A stretch of 58,883 bases of DNA from Oscillospiraceae bacterium (GTDB lineage: Bacteria > Bacillota > Clostridia > Oscillospirales > UBA929), in assembly GCA_009782215.1 (NCBI GenBank), contig WRKO01000013.1:1-58883 (forward strand). Reading direction: 5' to 3'. Made by a program: the position numbers and the translations under genes. Below the pieces are notes generated by a model, which saw only the letters and a list, made by a program, of their open reading frames with translations, did no database searches and was not told the DNA's origin. Of this stretch, positions 31,716 through 39,690 are shown piece by piece (positions within the stretch are counted from its first letter, which is position 1; each line of letters starts with the position of its first letter).

Positions 31716-31737
31716 CTGCTCGTTGCGCCGTGGTTGC

Positions 31738-32379
31738 TTACGGTTTGGAAATATACATATCAACATATGGTGCGAATTCAATGATTCCGTCTTTGTAGTG
31801 ATTCCAGTTACCATCACCCCAGTCGCCATTTAAGTAAACGACATTACCAATCTGAATCAACCGATCTCTGCCGGAAGCCTCAAAAAAGGCGGCAGCGTCA
31901 GCCTCGCTTGAAAAAACGTATTTCGTCATACCACTACCATAAATTGTACCACCGTTTTCGTTGAAGCTTGCAACGTAGTACGTAATGCCGTTATTGTCGC
32001 CGTATTCGATGCCGCCCATTAACTGCTTATTGTCGCCGCTTTCAGTCCAGACAACATAATCATCGGACAGCACATAGAAATACCCCTTATCTCCTGCGTG
32101 GCTTTCAAGCGGCGGTTCTACATTCGGCGGTGTACCGTTGTCGGGGATGATTACATCGCCGCCGTTTCCGTTAGTGGGGTCGCCTGTACCGGGGTCGTTG
32201 CCGCCGTTGCCCGGGTCGGGGTCTTGCGACGGCGCGGACGGTTCGGGTGCGGGGTCTTGCGACGGTGACGGATTGCTCGTGCCGCCGCCCGAAGTGTTGT
32301 TGTTGCTATCGGAGCAAGCGGCTAACGCGAATACCATTATCAGCGCAATGGCAAGCGCGAAGATTTTTGTTGTTTTCAT
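31738..32379 (-). CDS. lipoprotein of unknown function (second of pair)
   Basis: A 213-residue lipoprotein. A lipobox (FALAACSD, Cys at about residue 22) ends the signal peptide. A long low-complexity linker rich in Pro, Ser, Asp, Asn and Gly (about 25-90) follows. The folded C-terminal domain (about 95-213) contains YFYVLSDDYVVWTESG, then GGIEYGDNNGITYYVAS, and ends with FAPYVDMYISKP. Its signal region is nearly identical to the gene 51 bp upstream, while the mature domains are unrelated. It is presumably surface exposed. No family was recognised. Confidence 0.78.
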   Translation of the reverse strand: MKTTKIFALAIALIMVFALAACSDSNNNTSGGGTSNPSPSQDPAPEPSAPSQDPDPGNGGNDPGTGDPTNGNGGDVIIPDNGTPPNVEPPLESHAGDKGYFYVLSDDYVVWTESGDNKQLMGGIEYGDNNGITYYVASFNENGGTIYGSGMTKYVFSSEADAAAFFEASGRDRLIQIGNVVYLNGDWGDGNWNHYKDGIIEFAPYVDMYISKP

Positions 32380-32430
32380 GGTGACATTCTCCTATCTCTT
32401 CATTTGAAAAGTTTTATGATTGCGCGGTTT

Positions 32431-33612
32431 CTACTCCACCACGTCCGCGACCTCAAAAGTTAGTCCTTCGTAAATTCTAATAAATGTGTTATCGTCCGGG
32501 TCATGCGAAGACAAACCGTGCATATTAAAATCTGCGACAACCCAAAACTCGATGATGTCGTCGAAGCCGAACCCCGGCTTAAACTGTTCCGTCCATACGG
32601 CGGTGAGCCCCGTTTCATCGACGCTTATCTGCATATCTTCGGGGTTTCTTATTACTATATCCTTTTCTAAATCCAGCGTCATATAATCCCATGTGTTCCC
32701 GTCTCCGTAACCAATTCTGCGTCCGGTAGAGACAGAGCCACCGCGGTCTGTGCCTATTGCAAACAATCCTCCTATGCAGGCATCTCCGGAAAAGTTATAA
32801 ATCCCGGTAATGGTCCAATATGCGAAGAATATCGTCCCGGGGTCTCTTTCTATCCATTCCCACGGCATGATATATGTTGGCTTGATGGACGTGTCTTTGT
32901 AAACAAACGACATCGTACCGTCGCCGTTATTGGTCGCGCTTAATGTGATAGCGGTAGGGTCGAAGCCGAACTCGCTTAACTTTGTATAGGGTACGAGTTC
33001 ATTAAACGGCACCATAACATCGTTATTGCTGAACTTAATATACGTCTGTCTATTTTGCTCTAACCCCGAAATAGTAAAGCCTACAACCTCAACATCTCCT
33101 ATGTCGTCCGCGCTGTACTGTTCCGGCATAAAAAATATCAGCAACACGCTGTCACCGTCTATTTTTATGGGGTCGTAGCCGTTGTTATGCGTATACCTGC
33201 CCGCAGCACCGTAAATCGTAAAACGCTTGAAAAAACCGTTACCGAAATGTATTTCTATATCGCTGAAAGTACCCGGTTCCAGCTCCAGCGCGGCAAGCCT
33301 ATCTGGAAGCTCGGGGATTGTTATGCGCATGGCAATCTCCTGCCCTTGTTCATGTTTTCCGCCTATGCCTATCTTAAGCTCGGACACAAGCTCCTGTTCA
33401 GGAGGTATACCGCCATCGTTACCCTGCTGTGTCGGGTTCGGCGGCGGCGCGGACGCATCGTCGGCATTGCCGCTATTACCTTGTGTTTCCGATGGCGGCG
33501 GTGAGTTGGCACTGCCGCCCGAAGTGTTGTTGTTGCCGCTATCAGAGCAAGCGGCTAACGCGAAACCCATTATCAGCGCGAGGGCGAGCGCGAAGATTTT
33601 TGTTGTTTTCAT
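32431..33612 (-). CDS. lipoprotein of unknown function (first of pair)
   Basis: A 393-residue lipoprotein. The signal peptide ends at the lipobox GFALAACSD (Cys about 22), followed by a Ser/Pro/Asn/Gln-rich linker (about 25-75). The mature domain (about 80-393) looks all-beta, with segments such as MRITIPELPDRLAALELEPG, TIYGAAGRYTHNNGYDP and KPGFGFDDIIEFWVVAD. No known family was recognised; a carbohydrate-binding or immunoglobulin-like fold is plausible. It has its own promoter and probably co-transcribes the following lipoprotein. The signal peptide coding region is duplicated between the two genes. Confidence 0.8.
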   Translation of the reverse strand: MKTTKIFALALALIMGFALAACSDSGNNNTSGGSANSPPPSETQGNSGNADDASAPPPNPTQQGNDGGIPPEQELVSELKIGIGGKHEQGQEIAMRITIPELPDRLAALELEPGTFSDIEIHFGNGFFKRFTIYGAAGRYTHNNGYDPIKIDGDSVLLIFFMPEQYSADDIGDVEVVGFTISGLEQNRQTYIKFSNNDVMVPFNELVPYTKLSEFGFDPTAITLSATNNGDGTMSFVYKDTSIKPTYIMPWEWIERDPGTIFFAYWTITGIYNFSGDACIGGLFAIGTDRGGSVSTGRRIGYGDGNTWDYMTLDLEKDIVIRNPEDMQISVDETGLTAVWTEQFKPGFGFDDIIEFWVVADFNMHGLSSHDPDDNTFIRIYEGLTFEVADVVE

Positions 33613-33657
33613 GGTGACCAGTCTCCTTTGTTAGTACGGCGTGAGAGTACGCAAAGA

Positions 33658-33686
33658 ATTGTAACACAACCAAGTCCAAAATGCAA
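33658..33686 (-). promoter_or_regulatory. promoter of the lipoprotein pair
   Basis: On the minus strand TTGCAT (33686-33681) and TACAAT (33663-33658) are 17 bp apart. Confidence 0.65.
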
Positions 33687-33720
33687 CGGCAAGTTTGCCG
33701 CATTGCGCGGCTCTCTTTGC

Positions 33721-33750
33721 TTGCGGCTAAGAAGAGGTTTGTGCTATACT
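33721..33750 (+). promoter_or_regulatory. promoter of the AraC-family gene
   Basis: TTGCGG (33721-33726) and TATACT (33745-33750) are spaced by 18 bp, with a TG one base before the -10 box (extended -10). Confidence 0.65.
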
Positions 33751-33847
33751 AAACAGCGGAGAAGTGTTTTCTATCTGAAAAAAGGGCAGACACGGTCAAG
33801 CGTCCGGCCGCCGTTTATGATATTCTGAACCGCAAAGAGGGGTTGCC

Positions 33848-34762
33848 ATGCACGCTTGGGAAGCCATACAAAAAACCGTAAACCACATCGAGGCGCATAT
33901 CGGCGAGGATGTTCAAATCGAGGAGCTGGCGGGCATCGCGGCGCTGTCGGTGTTTTATTATCAGCGGCTGTTCGCGCGGCTGGTGAAAAGGCCGGTGCGG
34001 GAATACATCAAGCTGCGGCGGCTGGCCAGAGCCTGCGGCGCGCTGCGGGACAAGGAAAACCGCATTCTCGACGTCGCTCTGGACTACGGCTTCAGCAGCC
34101 ACGAGACCTTTACGCGGGCGTTTAAGGACGCCTACGGCGTCACCCCGGCGCAATACCGGGACAACCCAGTCGGCCTGAACAATTTCGACAAGCCCGACCT
34201 ACTGCTGAACTACGTGATGATTGACGAGGGCGTGCCGCTGATCAGCGAGGGGCTGGTGCTGGAAATGAGCCGGAAGACGCTTGACGCCCCGATTGATTTT
34301 CTCGGCGCGGAGGGGCAGTTTCCTTTCAAAATGGGCAAAATGCTGGGCGAAAGACCGGGCGTTGACATGGCGGGCAAGATTTGGGACGCGTTTTTCAGCA
34401 GGCTGGAAGACATTCCGCGCATTCCCGGTGGCCGGCGGCTCGGCGTCTGCTATCACGGAGACGCGCCGGACGGCTATACCACCTATTTCGCCGGGGCGGA
34501 GGCGGAGACGGGTGCGGAGGACGCGCGTTTTGCGCGCTGGCGGCTCCCCGCGAGGGAATACGTCGTGTGCGGGTTTGAGGCGGAAAGCGTTGCGCTGCTC
34601 ACGGGCGCCGCCTTGGGCAAGGCGATGAAATATACCCGGATGTGGCTGAAAAGGCGCGGCTGGATTGCCGACGGCTTCTTCCCGGAGATGTATTACCCCA
34701 CCTCCCCCGCCGCGGCCTATATGGAGCTGTGGATTCCGTATAAGGAGCGGGAAAAGGATTGA
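33848..34762 (+). CDS. AraC-family regulator with GyrI-like effector domain
   Basis: A 304-residue regulator. Two HTH motifs of the AraC type occupy about residues 8-105 (EAHIGEDVQIEELAGIAALS, then ILDVALDYGFSSHETFTRAF and GVTPAQYRDNP). The C-terminal domain (about 125-300) is a GyrI-like/SOUL-type effector pocket with RRLGVCYHGDAPDGYTTYFAG and MYYPTSPAAAYMELWIPYK. This combination typically senses small aromatic or cationic compounds. It precedes a PNPOx-like gene and an unknown gene on the same strand, possible targets. A small hairpin (34774-34788) of the TCTCCCGCC family follows its stop. Confidence 0.88.
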   Translation: MHAWEAIQKTVNHIEAHIGEDVQIEELAGIAALSVFYYQRLFARLVKRPVREYIKLRRLARACGALRDKENRILDVALDYGFSSHETFTRAFKDAYGVTPAQYRDNPVGLNNFDKPDLLLNYVMIDEGVPLISEGLVLEMSRKTLDAPIDFLGAEGQFPFKMGKMLGERPGVDMAGKIWDAFFSRLEDIPRIPGGRRLGVCYHGDAPDGYTTYFAGAEAETGAEDARFARWRLPAREYVVCGFEAESVALLTGAALGKAMKYTRMWLKRRGWIADGFFPEMYYPTSPAAAYMELWIPYKEREKD

Positions 34763-34832
34763 GGTTGCGTTTTCCCGCCTTCGGCGGGGATTCCAAAATA
34801 GAGTTGGGCGATTGCCCGGAAAGGTGAGAAAA

Positions 34833-35306
34833 ATGAACAGGTACGAAGAAGGACTGCGCATGATTGAGGAAAAATTCGGCGGGGGCAGGGACAACAACCT
34901 CTCCCTCGCGACCATCGCGCTGGAGCCCAACGCCGAGGGCAAGCCCCGCCCATGCTCCCGCGAGGTGGACGCCTACTACGAGGACGGCGTGTTTTACGTC
35001 ACCACATGGGGCGGCTCAAACAAAATACGGCAGATTGCCCAAAACCCGGAGGTGTCGCTTTCGGTGAACCTAGGCTGGTTTTCCGCCAACGGAATCGGCG
35101 AAAACCTCGGCTGGGTGCTGAAGCCGGAAAACGCCGATATACGGGCAAAGCTCCGCAAGGCCTTCGCCGAATGGTATGACAGCGCGAACAATGAGGCGGA
35201 CGAGAACTGCGTCATTCTGGCCATCCGCCTGACGGCGGGCGTCATCAACCACAACCACGGCGCCGACTTTTACCACATGGATTTTGTGAACAAAACGGCG
35301 ACGTAG
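34833..35306 (+). CDS. pyridoxamine 5'-phosphate oxidase-family flavin protein
   Basis: A 157-residue split-barrel FMN-binding protein. Features are the N-terminal helix (MNRYEEGLRMIEEKF), SREVDAYYEDGVFYVTTWGG and NKIRQIAQNPEVSLSVNLGW. A C-terminal IRLTAGVINHNHGADFYHMDF motif is also present. Small proteins of this kind include nitroimidazole reductases and heme-oxygenase-like enzymes; the substrate cannot be read. The start ATG 34833 follows GGAAAGGTG; the frame is open further but without a site. The next gene starts 16 bp after its stop. Confidence 0.8.
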   Translation: MNRYEEGLRMIEEKFGGGRDNNLSLATIALEPNAEGKPRPCSREVDAYYEDGVFYVTTWGGSNKIRQIAQNPEVSLSVNLGWFSANGIGENLGWVLKPENADIRAKLRKAFAEWYDSANNEADENCVILAIRLTAGVINHNHGADFYHMDFVNKTAT

Positions 35307-35322
35307 ACTGGGGGCGTATCCG

Positions 35323-35865
35323 ATGAAAACCATGTTAAGCAGCATGAAAAAGCGCAAATTTGATATCCCCGAGGAAACCGTGCTGATTTTTGAACACATT
35401 GTTCAGGCGTATGAGGGCGGCGAGTGTGAAGCGGAGTTTCTCAAGGCGATGGAAACGCATCTCACCAGAGAGCAGCGCTTCCGGCTGTGCGAAGAAAACG
35501 GGGCCTGCAACGGCGCGGGACACGACAAGGAGCGCAAAGCCTTCGCGCTGGAACACGCCGAAAAGCCCCTCGCCGAGCGGCTGGCGTTGTTTGCGAAGGC
35601 CTTCGGCAGGAACGCCGTTTTGAACGGCGACGGCACGATTACCGTCACCTTTGCCTACACCCACGGGTATTACAAGCACGCGCCCAAGGGGACGTTTGCG
35701 TTTCCGGGGTCGGTTGAAGCCTACTTTGAACGGTGCGCGGGCGGGCGCTTGTATGAGCTGCAGAAAGCCTTGGGCGTCAAGCTGAAAATCAAGTCGGTCG
35801 ATCTGTCTCCCCTCGGTGAAAGCGTGACAAACCCCGTTGTGTTTACTTTTGAGCCTGCGGAATAG
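35323..35865 (+). CDS. conserved hypothetical protein with a Cys-rich motif
   Basis: A 180-residue soluble protein of no family I can name. After a helical N-terminal part (MKKRKFDIPEETVLIFEHIV), it has RLCEENGACNGAGHDKERKAF (cysteines at about residues 58 and 64). The second half contains ITVTFAYTHGYYKHA and a Phe/Tyr-rich core (FAFPGSVEAYFERCAGGRL), with a further cysteine that could join a metal or redox site. It is co-oriented with the AraC and PNPOx genes and converges with ylbJ, overlapping it by 23 bp. Confidence 0.7.
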   Translation: MKTMLSSMKKRKFDIPEETVLIFEHIVQAYEGGECEAEFLKAMETHLTREQRFRLCEENGACNGAGHDKERKAFALEHAEKPLAERLALFAKAFGRNAVLNGDGTITVTFAYTHGYYKHAPKGTFAFPGSVEAYFERCAGGRLYELQKALGVKLKIKSVDLSPLGESVTNPVVFTFEPAE

Positions 35866-37021
35866 CCCGCCACAGCCGCCCCGCCAAGACCAGCGCCAGC
35901 GCCAGCGTCAGCGCGGTTATGGCGGTCAGCGTGACGCCCAGCGTGTCGAAGAAGCGGAGACGGGCGATGGTTTCCACCTGCTCGGCGATGGTTTCCGTGG
36001 CTTGGATTTCCAGCCCGGTCAGACGCGTCAGGATGAAAGCGAAGACAGCGGAGATGCTGGCGTGCAGCATCTTGCCCGCCAGATAGGAGCGCGGCGACAG
36101 CCCGCTTTGCCCAATGAAGGACAGCACTTGGCAATGGACGGACAGGCCCGCCCACCCCAGCATAAACGCGGCCATCGCCATCCGCCCCGCCAAATGCCCG
36201 GTGGCGCCGCCTTGCAGGAAAAAGAGACCGCTTGTCAGCTCAATCAGCCCGGTCAGCAGGTTTTGGGCGGCGTCCCGCGTCATGCCGAACGGGGAGAGCA
36301 GAGCGGACAGCGCCCCGGCCGCGGCCGGAAGGACGCCGCTGGTGAACAGCAAACGAACGGCGACGGTGAAGAAGACGACAAAGCTGGAAATATAGAAAAC
36401 AGAGGAGAAGGACGATTTGACCGAGCGGGTGAAGGCGGCGGACAGCGAAACCGTCTCCTCCGTCCCGTCCGGCACGGCGGTTGCGGGAACCGCGCCGTAC
36501 TTGTAAAACCTGAACAGCACCCCGACGGCGACCGACGCCGCCGTGTGCGTCAGGAAGAGAAGCCAGCCCGCGCGGCTTGAGCCGAGGATGCCCACGCCCG
36601 CCGCGCCGAGGATAAACGCCGGGCCCGAATTGTTGCAGAACGCCAGCAGGCGTTCTGCTTCCTCTTTGGAGCAAAGCCCTTTCTCATACAGTGAAATGGC
36701 GCACTTCGCCCCCACCGGATAGCCGCCGAAAAACCCCAGCGCCACCGCCGCCGCGCAGGCTCCGCCCACCCGGAAAAGAGGGCGCATAAACCGTTCGAGC
36801 GCGCGGCCGGTTCGCCGCGCCAGCCCCAGCTCAATGGTCAGCGCGCTCAGCACAAAAAAAGGAAACAGCGACGGAATCAGCACGTTGGCGCAGATATACA
36901 GGCCCTCCCGCGCCGCCTCCGAGGTCGTCCTCGGCGAGAGCAGCAGCCCGAGGGCCGCCGCCGCCAGCATCAGCCCCACCGTCACATCCGTCAGCAGGCG
37001 GCTCTTTAGAATACGGGTCAT
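35843..37021 (-). CDS. ylbJ: sporulation integral membrane protein YlbJ
   Basis: A 392-residue polytopic protein of the YlbJ/nucleoside-recognition (Gate) type. Visible features are ICANVLIPSLFPFFVLSAL (TM), ALGFFGGYPVGAKCAISLYEKGLC with the conserved GGYPVGAK loop, LLAFCNNSGPAFILG, and a C-terminal Gate region (AFMLGWAGLSVHCQVLSF). YlbJ is made under sigma-E and is required for spore cortex formation. The start used is the second ATG (37021), which has GGGGGG at 6 bp. The frame stays open 287 codons further upstream, but that is across yqfC antisense and is not coding. Divergent from yqfC. Confidence 0.9.
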   Translation of the reverse strand: MTRILKSRLLTDVTVGLMLAAAALGLLLSPRTTSEAAREGLYICANVLIPSLFPFFVLSALTIELGLARRTGRALERFMRPLFRVGGACAAAVALGFFGGYPVGAKCAISLYEKGLCSKEEAERLLAFCNNSGPAFILGAAGVGILGSSRAGWLLFLTHTAASVAVGVLFRFYKYGAVPATAVPDGTEETVSLSAAFTRSVKSSFSSVFYISSFVVFFTVAVRLLFTSGVLPAAAGALSALLSPFGMTRDAAQNLLTGLIELTSGLFFLQGGATGHLAGRMAMAAFMLGWAGLSVHCQVLSFIGQSGLSPRSYLAGKMLHASISAVFAFILTRLTGLEIQATETIAEQVETIARLRFFDTLGVTLTAITALTLALALVLAGRLWRAIPQAQK

Positions 37022-37114
37022 AGACATCCCCCCGGTACAATAGATATGTAGAGACGACTGGCTCCATGCCCGTCCTTCGGGCGGGCGCGGGAAGCGGCGG
37101 AGGGAGACGAGGGG

Positions 37115-37384
37115 ATGAAGGAGAGCTTTCTCGAAAAGGCGGCGCGGAAGATGGACATACCGGCGGACATCGCCGCCAACCTCCCGAAAATCATCATCCA
37201 CGGCTATCGGGAGATAACCGTGGAAAATCATCAAGGGCTGCTGGAATACGGCACGCGCGAGGTGCATATCAACGGGGGCGAGGCCATCCTCAAGCTCACC
37301 GGCGAAGGCTTTCACATCCGCGCCATGACGGCGGGGGAGCTGCGTCTGGAAGGGCTTATTTTTAAGGTGGAATTTATTTTTTAG
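37115..37384 (+). CDS. yqfC: sporulation protein YqfC
   Basis: An 89-residue protein of the YabP/YqfC family. Typical blocks are LPKIIIHGYREITVENHQGL, EVHINGGEAILKLTGEGFHI and the C-terminal MTAGELRLEGLIFKVEFIF. It is a sigma-E dependent sporulation protein; its molecular role is unclear but it always precedes yqfD. The gene lies 48 bp ahead of yqfD. The intergenic region with ylbJ (37022-37114) has no confident promoter. The start ATG 37115 follows GGAGGGAGAC. Confidence 0.92.
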   Translation: MKESFLEKAARKMDIPADIAANLPKIIIHGYREITVENHQGLLEYGTREVHINGGEAILKLTGEGFHIRAMTAGELRLEGLIFKVEFIF

Positions 37385-37432
37385 CGCGTCTCCCGCCGCG
37401 GAGACGGGAGGGGCGCCGGAGGGAGCCGGACT

Positions 37433-38644
37433 ATGCAAAAAACGGTCAATCTGCTGCGCGGGTTTGTGCGGGTTGAGGTGGAGTGCCCGTATCCCGAGCG
37501 GTTTATCAACCTCTGCGCGAGCAACGGCGTGGCCTTCTGGGGCGCGGAGCGGCTTGACGCGCTGCGGCTGCAAGCCGCCATCCCGTCCAAGCATCTGAGC
37601 CGGGCCGAGGAATACGCCGCCCGGCTGGGCGGGTCGCTCAGGCCGCTGGCGCGGCGCGGGGCGGCATTTTTTCTTGAGCGCTTCAGAAAGCGGTACGCGC
37701 TGATTGCCGGGCTGTTTATCTGTCTGGCGGCGCTTTTGGTTTCCAACCGTTATATCTGGGAGTTCACGGTGGAGGGGAATACGGCGCTGACAAGCGAGGA
37801 GATCTTGCAGGCCCTGCGCGAGGTGGGCGTCACGGCCGGGTCGCGCGCGTCCTCCGTGGACATCGAAACGGTGCGCAATCAAATGCTGCTCAAGCTCGGC
37901 AAGCTCTCATGGGTCACCGTCAACATCAAGGGGAGCCACGCTGCCGTGGTGGTGCGGGAGGTTGATGAAAAGCCGGAGATACTGTCCCGCGGAAGCCCTG
38001 CGAATGTCGTCGCGGAGAAGGCGGGCCTGATTACCCGCATCGACACCCTGTCCGGGTCGGCTCAGGTGTTTCCGGGGGACACGGTGCGGCAGGGGCAGCT
38101 ACTGGTCAGCGGGCTGATGGATTCGGCGCAGCAGGGCGTGCGTCTGGTCAACGCCAGAGCCGACGTCACGGCCCGCACATGGACGGAGCTGAGCGCGGTC
38201 ATGCCGACCGGGGCGGTGGGCAAGCGGTATACGGGCCGCTCTAAAACGCGTTTCGCGCTGGTTTTTGGCAGCCGGAGGGTAAATTTGCCCGGAACCTCTA
38301 GCCAACCGTATGCCATGTATGATAAAATGAGCGAAACATCGATGCTGCGGCTGCCGCAAAACGTGGTGTTTCCCATCGCGGCGGTCAGGGAGACGGTGAT
38401 TGAATACGAGCCGGTTTCCTACCAAATGGACGAAAGCGTCGCCGAGGACGCTTTGCGGCTGGCGCTGGAGGAGGCGCTGCGCGGCGGCATATCCCGCGGG
38501 GAGATTCTTTCGGAGCGCTTTGTGCTCCGGCTGGAGCCGGGCTTGGCGTCGGCGTCGCTGTCCGCCGAATGCGTGGAACGGATAGACGTGCCGCGAAAGA
38601 TAGATTTTGCGGCGGCGGGGACGGGACATCTTTTGGGGAGTTGA
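37433..38644 (+). CDS. yqfD: sporulation protein YqfD (stage IV)
   Basis: A 403-residue membrane protein. An N-terminal cytoplasmic part (about 1-80; GFVRVEVECPYPERFINLC) is followed by one transmembrane helix (about 86-105, ALIAGLFICLAALLVSNRY). A large extracytoplasmic region contains GNTALTSEEILQALREVGV (POTRA-like) and SWVTVNIKGSHAAVVVREV. YqfD is needed for spore formation after engulfment. It is in tandem with yqfC and ends 9 bp before the toroid-like gene. The start ATG 37433 has GGAGGGAG. The hairpin-like sequence at about 37387-37410 lies between yqfC and yqfD. Confidence 0.92.
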   Translation: MQKTVNLLRGFVRVEVECPYPERFINLCASNGVAFWGAERLDALRLQAAIPSKHLSRAEEYAARLGGSLRPLARRGAAFFLERFRKRYALIAGLFICLAALLVSNRYIWEFTVEGNTALTSEEILQALREVGVTAGSRASSVDIETVRNQMLLKLGKLSWVTVNIKGSHAAVVVREVDEKPEILSRGSPANVVAEKAGLITRIDTLSGSAQVFPGDTVRQGQLLVSGLMDSAQQGVRLVNARADVTARTWTELSAVMPTGAVGKRYTGRSKTRFALVFGSRRVNLPGTSSQPYAMYDKMSETSMLRLPQNVVFPIAAVRETVIEYEPVSYQMDESVAEDALRLALEEALRGGISRGEILSERFVLRLEPGLASASLSAECVERIDVPRKIDFAAAGTGHLLGS

Positions 38645-38653
38645 GCGGCGGGA

Positions 38654-39646
38654 ATGCTGACAAAAGATTCGTTTCGGAAAGCCGCGCTGCGGCTGTACGA
38701 CCGTTGCCCATACCCGGCGGTGCGCTACAAAATCCTTTTTCATTTTCTGGACACGCCGTATGAGGACGACGCGCTGTGTGAGTTGCGCCCGCAATTTTTA
38801 TCCAGCGATATTGTGGAGGAATTATGGCGGGAGCAGGAGTACCTCGGGGGATGGGGGCCGCTGGAATCCAAAGACTATTCCGTAAAAGCCAGATTCCCCA
38901 CCTCCCTGACCGCCATCAAACGCTGTCTGTACATCGGCTTGACAATAGAAGACAGGGACATTCTGCTCCGCGCTTATGAATACCTTGAGGATTTCCTGAC
39001 GGGGAGAAGCCGGGAAAGGCTGTACAACAAAAACGAACGCGCAATCCCGTGGCAGACGGCTTCCATTTGCGAAATGCTTGAGGCCATCAAGCCCTACAAC
39101 GAGCTTTGCGACCGGACGTACGGCGAATGGCTGTATATCGCGTCACGCGCCTATGAAGACGGCGAATACGCCTATGAGCGGGAACGCAAGGCGCAGCATG
39201 AAATTTTCTACACAAGGCAGGACAGACTGGTTCCCATGCAGTTCGGGCTGTTATTGAAACGGCGCGGGGAGCTGCCGCCGGAGCTGAAAGCGGCGATGCT
39301 CCGCCATCACGGGGGTCACGCGGCGCGGCACGGCTGGTTTTGGGACAAAACCCCGGACAATTTGCCTGAAAACTTTGTCTGCGACAAGTCCCGCCGCTGG
39401 TTTCATACGTTTAACTATATCAATCAATTCCGCGGCTCTGCCCTCTACCTTGCCAACGCGGCAGACTGGCTGATGAAAAACCAAAACGCGGACGGGCTAT
39501 GGGATTGGGGGCCGCAAACCAAAGACCCTTGGGGCTATTTTGGCTATTTTTCCACAAACCGGAGCTATAAGCACAACCGCGTGACCGACTGCACGGTTGA
39601 GGTTTTGAGTTTTTTGAAAACATATATAGACAACAACGAAAGCTGA
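38654..39646 (+). CDS. alpha/alpha-toroid (prenyltransferase/squalene cyclase-like) protein
   Basis: A 330-residue protein with the repeating pattern of the terpenoid cyclase/protein prenyltransferase toroid. Motifs are YLGGWGPLESKD, then SLTAIKRCLYIGL and NADGLWDWGPQTKDPWGYFGYF near the C-terminus. Classical QW motifs are weak, and no DxDD or catalytic Asp-rich motif is evident, so enzymatic activity is doubtful. It sits between yqfD and phoH, which are normally adjacent, spaced 9 bp from yqfD. It may have joined this sporulation-associated operon by insertion. Conserved aromatic and basic residues suggest a ligand pocket. Function unknown. Confidence 0.75.
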   Translation: MLTKDSFRKAALRLYDRCPYPAVRYKILFHFLDTPYEDDALCELRPQFLSSDIVEELWREQEYLGGWGPLESKDYSVKARFPTSLTAIKRCLYIGLTIEDRDILLRAYEYLEDFLTGRSRERLYNKNERAIPWQTASICEMLEAIKPYNELCDRTYGEWLYIASRAYEDGEYAYERERKAQHEIFYTRQDRLVPMQFGLLLKRRGELPPELKAAMLRHHGGHAARHGWFWDKTPDNLPENFVCDKSRRWFHTFNYINQFRGSALYLANAADWLMKNQNADGLWDWGPQTKDPWGYFGYFSTNRSYKHNRVTDCTVEVLSFLKTYIDNNES

Positions 39647-39652
39647 CGGGTT

Positions 39653-39669
39653 TCCCGCTCTTCGCGGGA
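39653..39669. repeat. small hairpin before phoH
   Basis: TCCCGC and GCGGGA arms around a 5-nt loop, followed by GAGACGCAAAAAGG. It belongs to the intergenic TCTCCCGCC hairpin family and overlies the space between the toroid gene and phoH. Confidence 0.5.
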
Positions 39670-39690
39670 GACGCAAAAAGGAGCATACCA

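Noticed and set aside
37022..37114. Sigma-E promoters for ylbJ and yqfC
   Set aside because: Partial matches exist (for example CATATCTA), but neither spacing nor -35 elements are convincing.
37022..37882. Upstream 287-codon extension of ylbJ
   Set aside because: It lies antisense to yqfC and part of yqfD and has no family similarity; YlbJ starts at 37021 with a good ribosome site.
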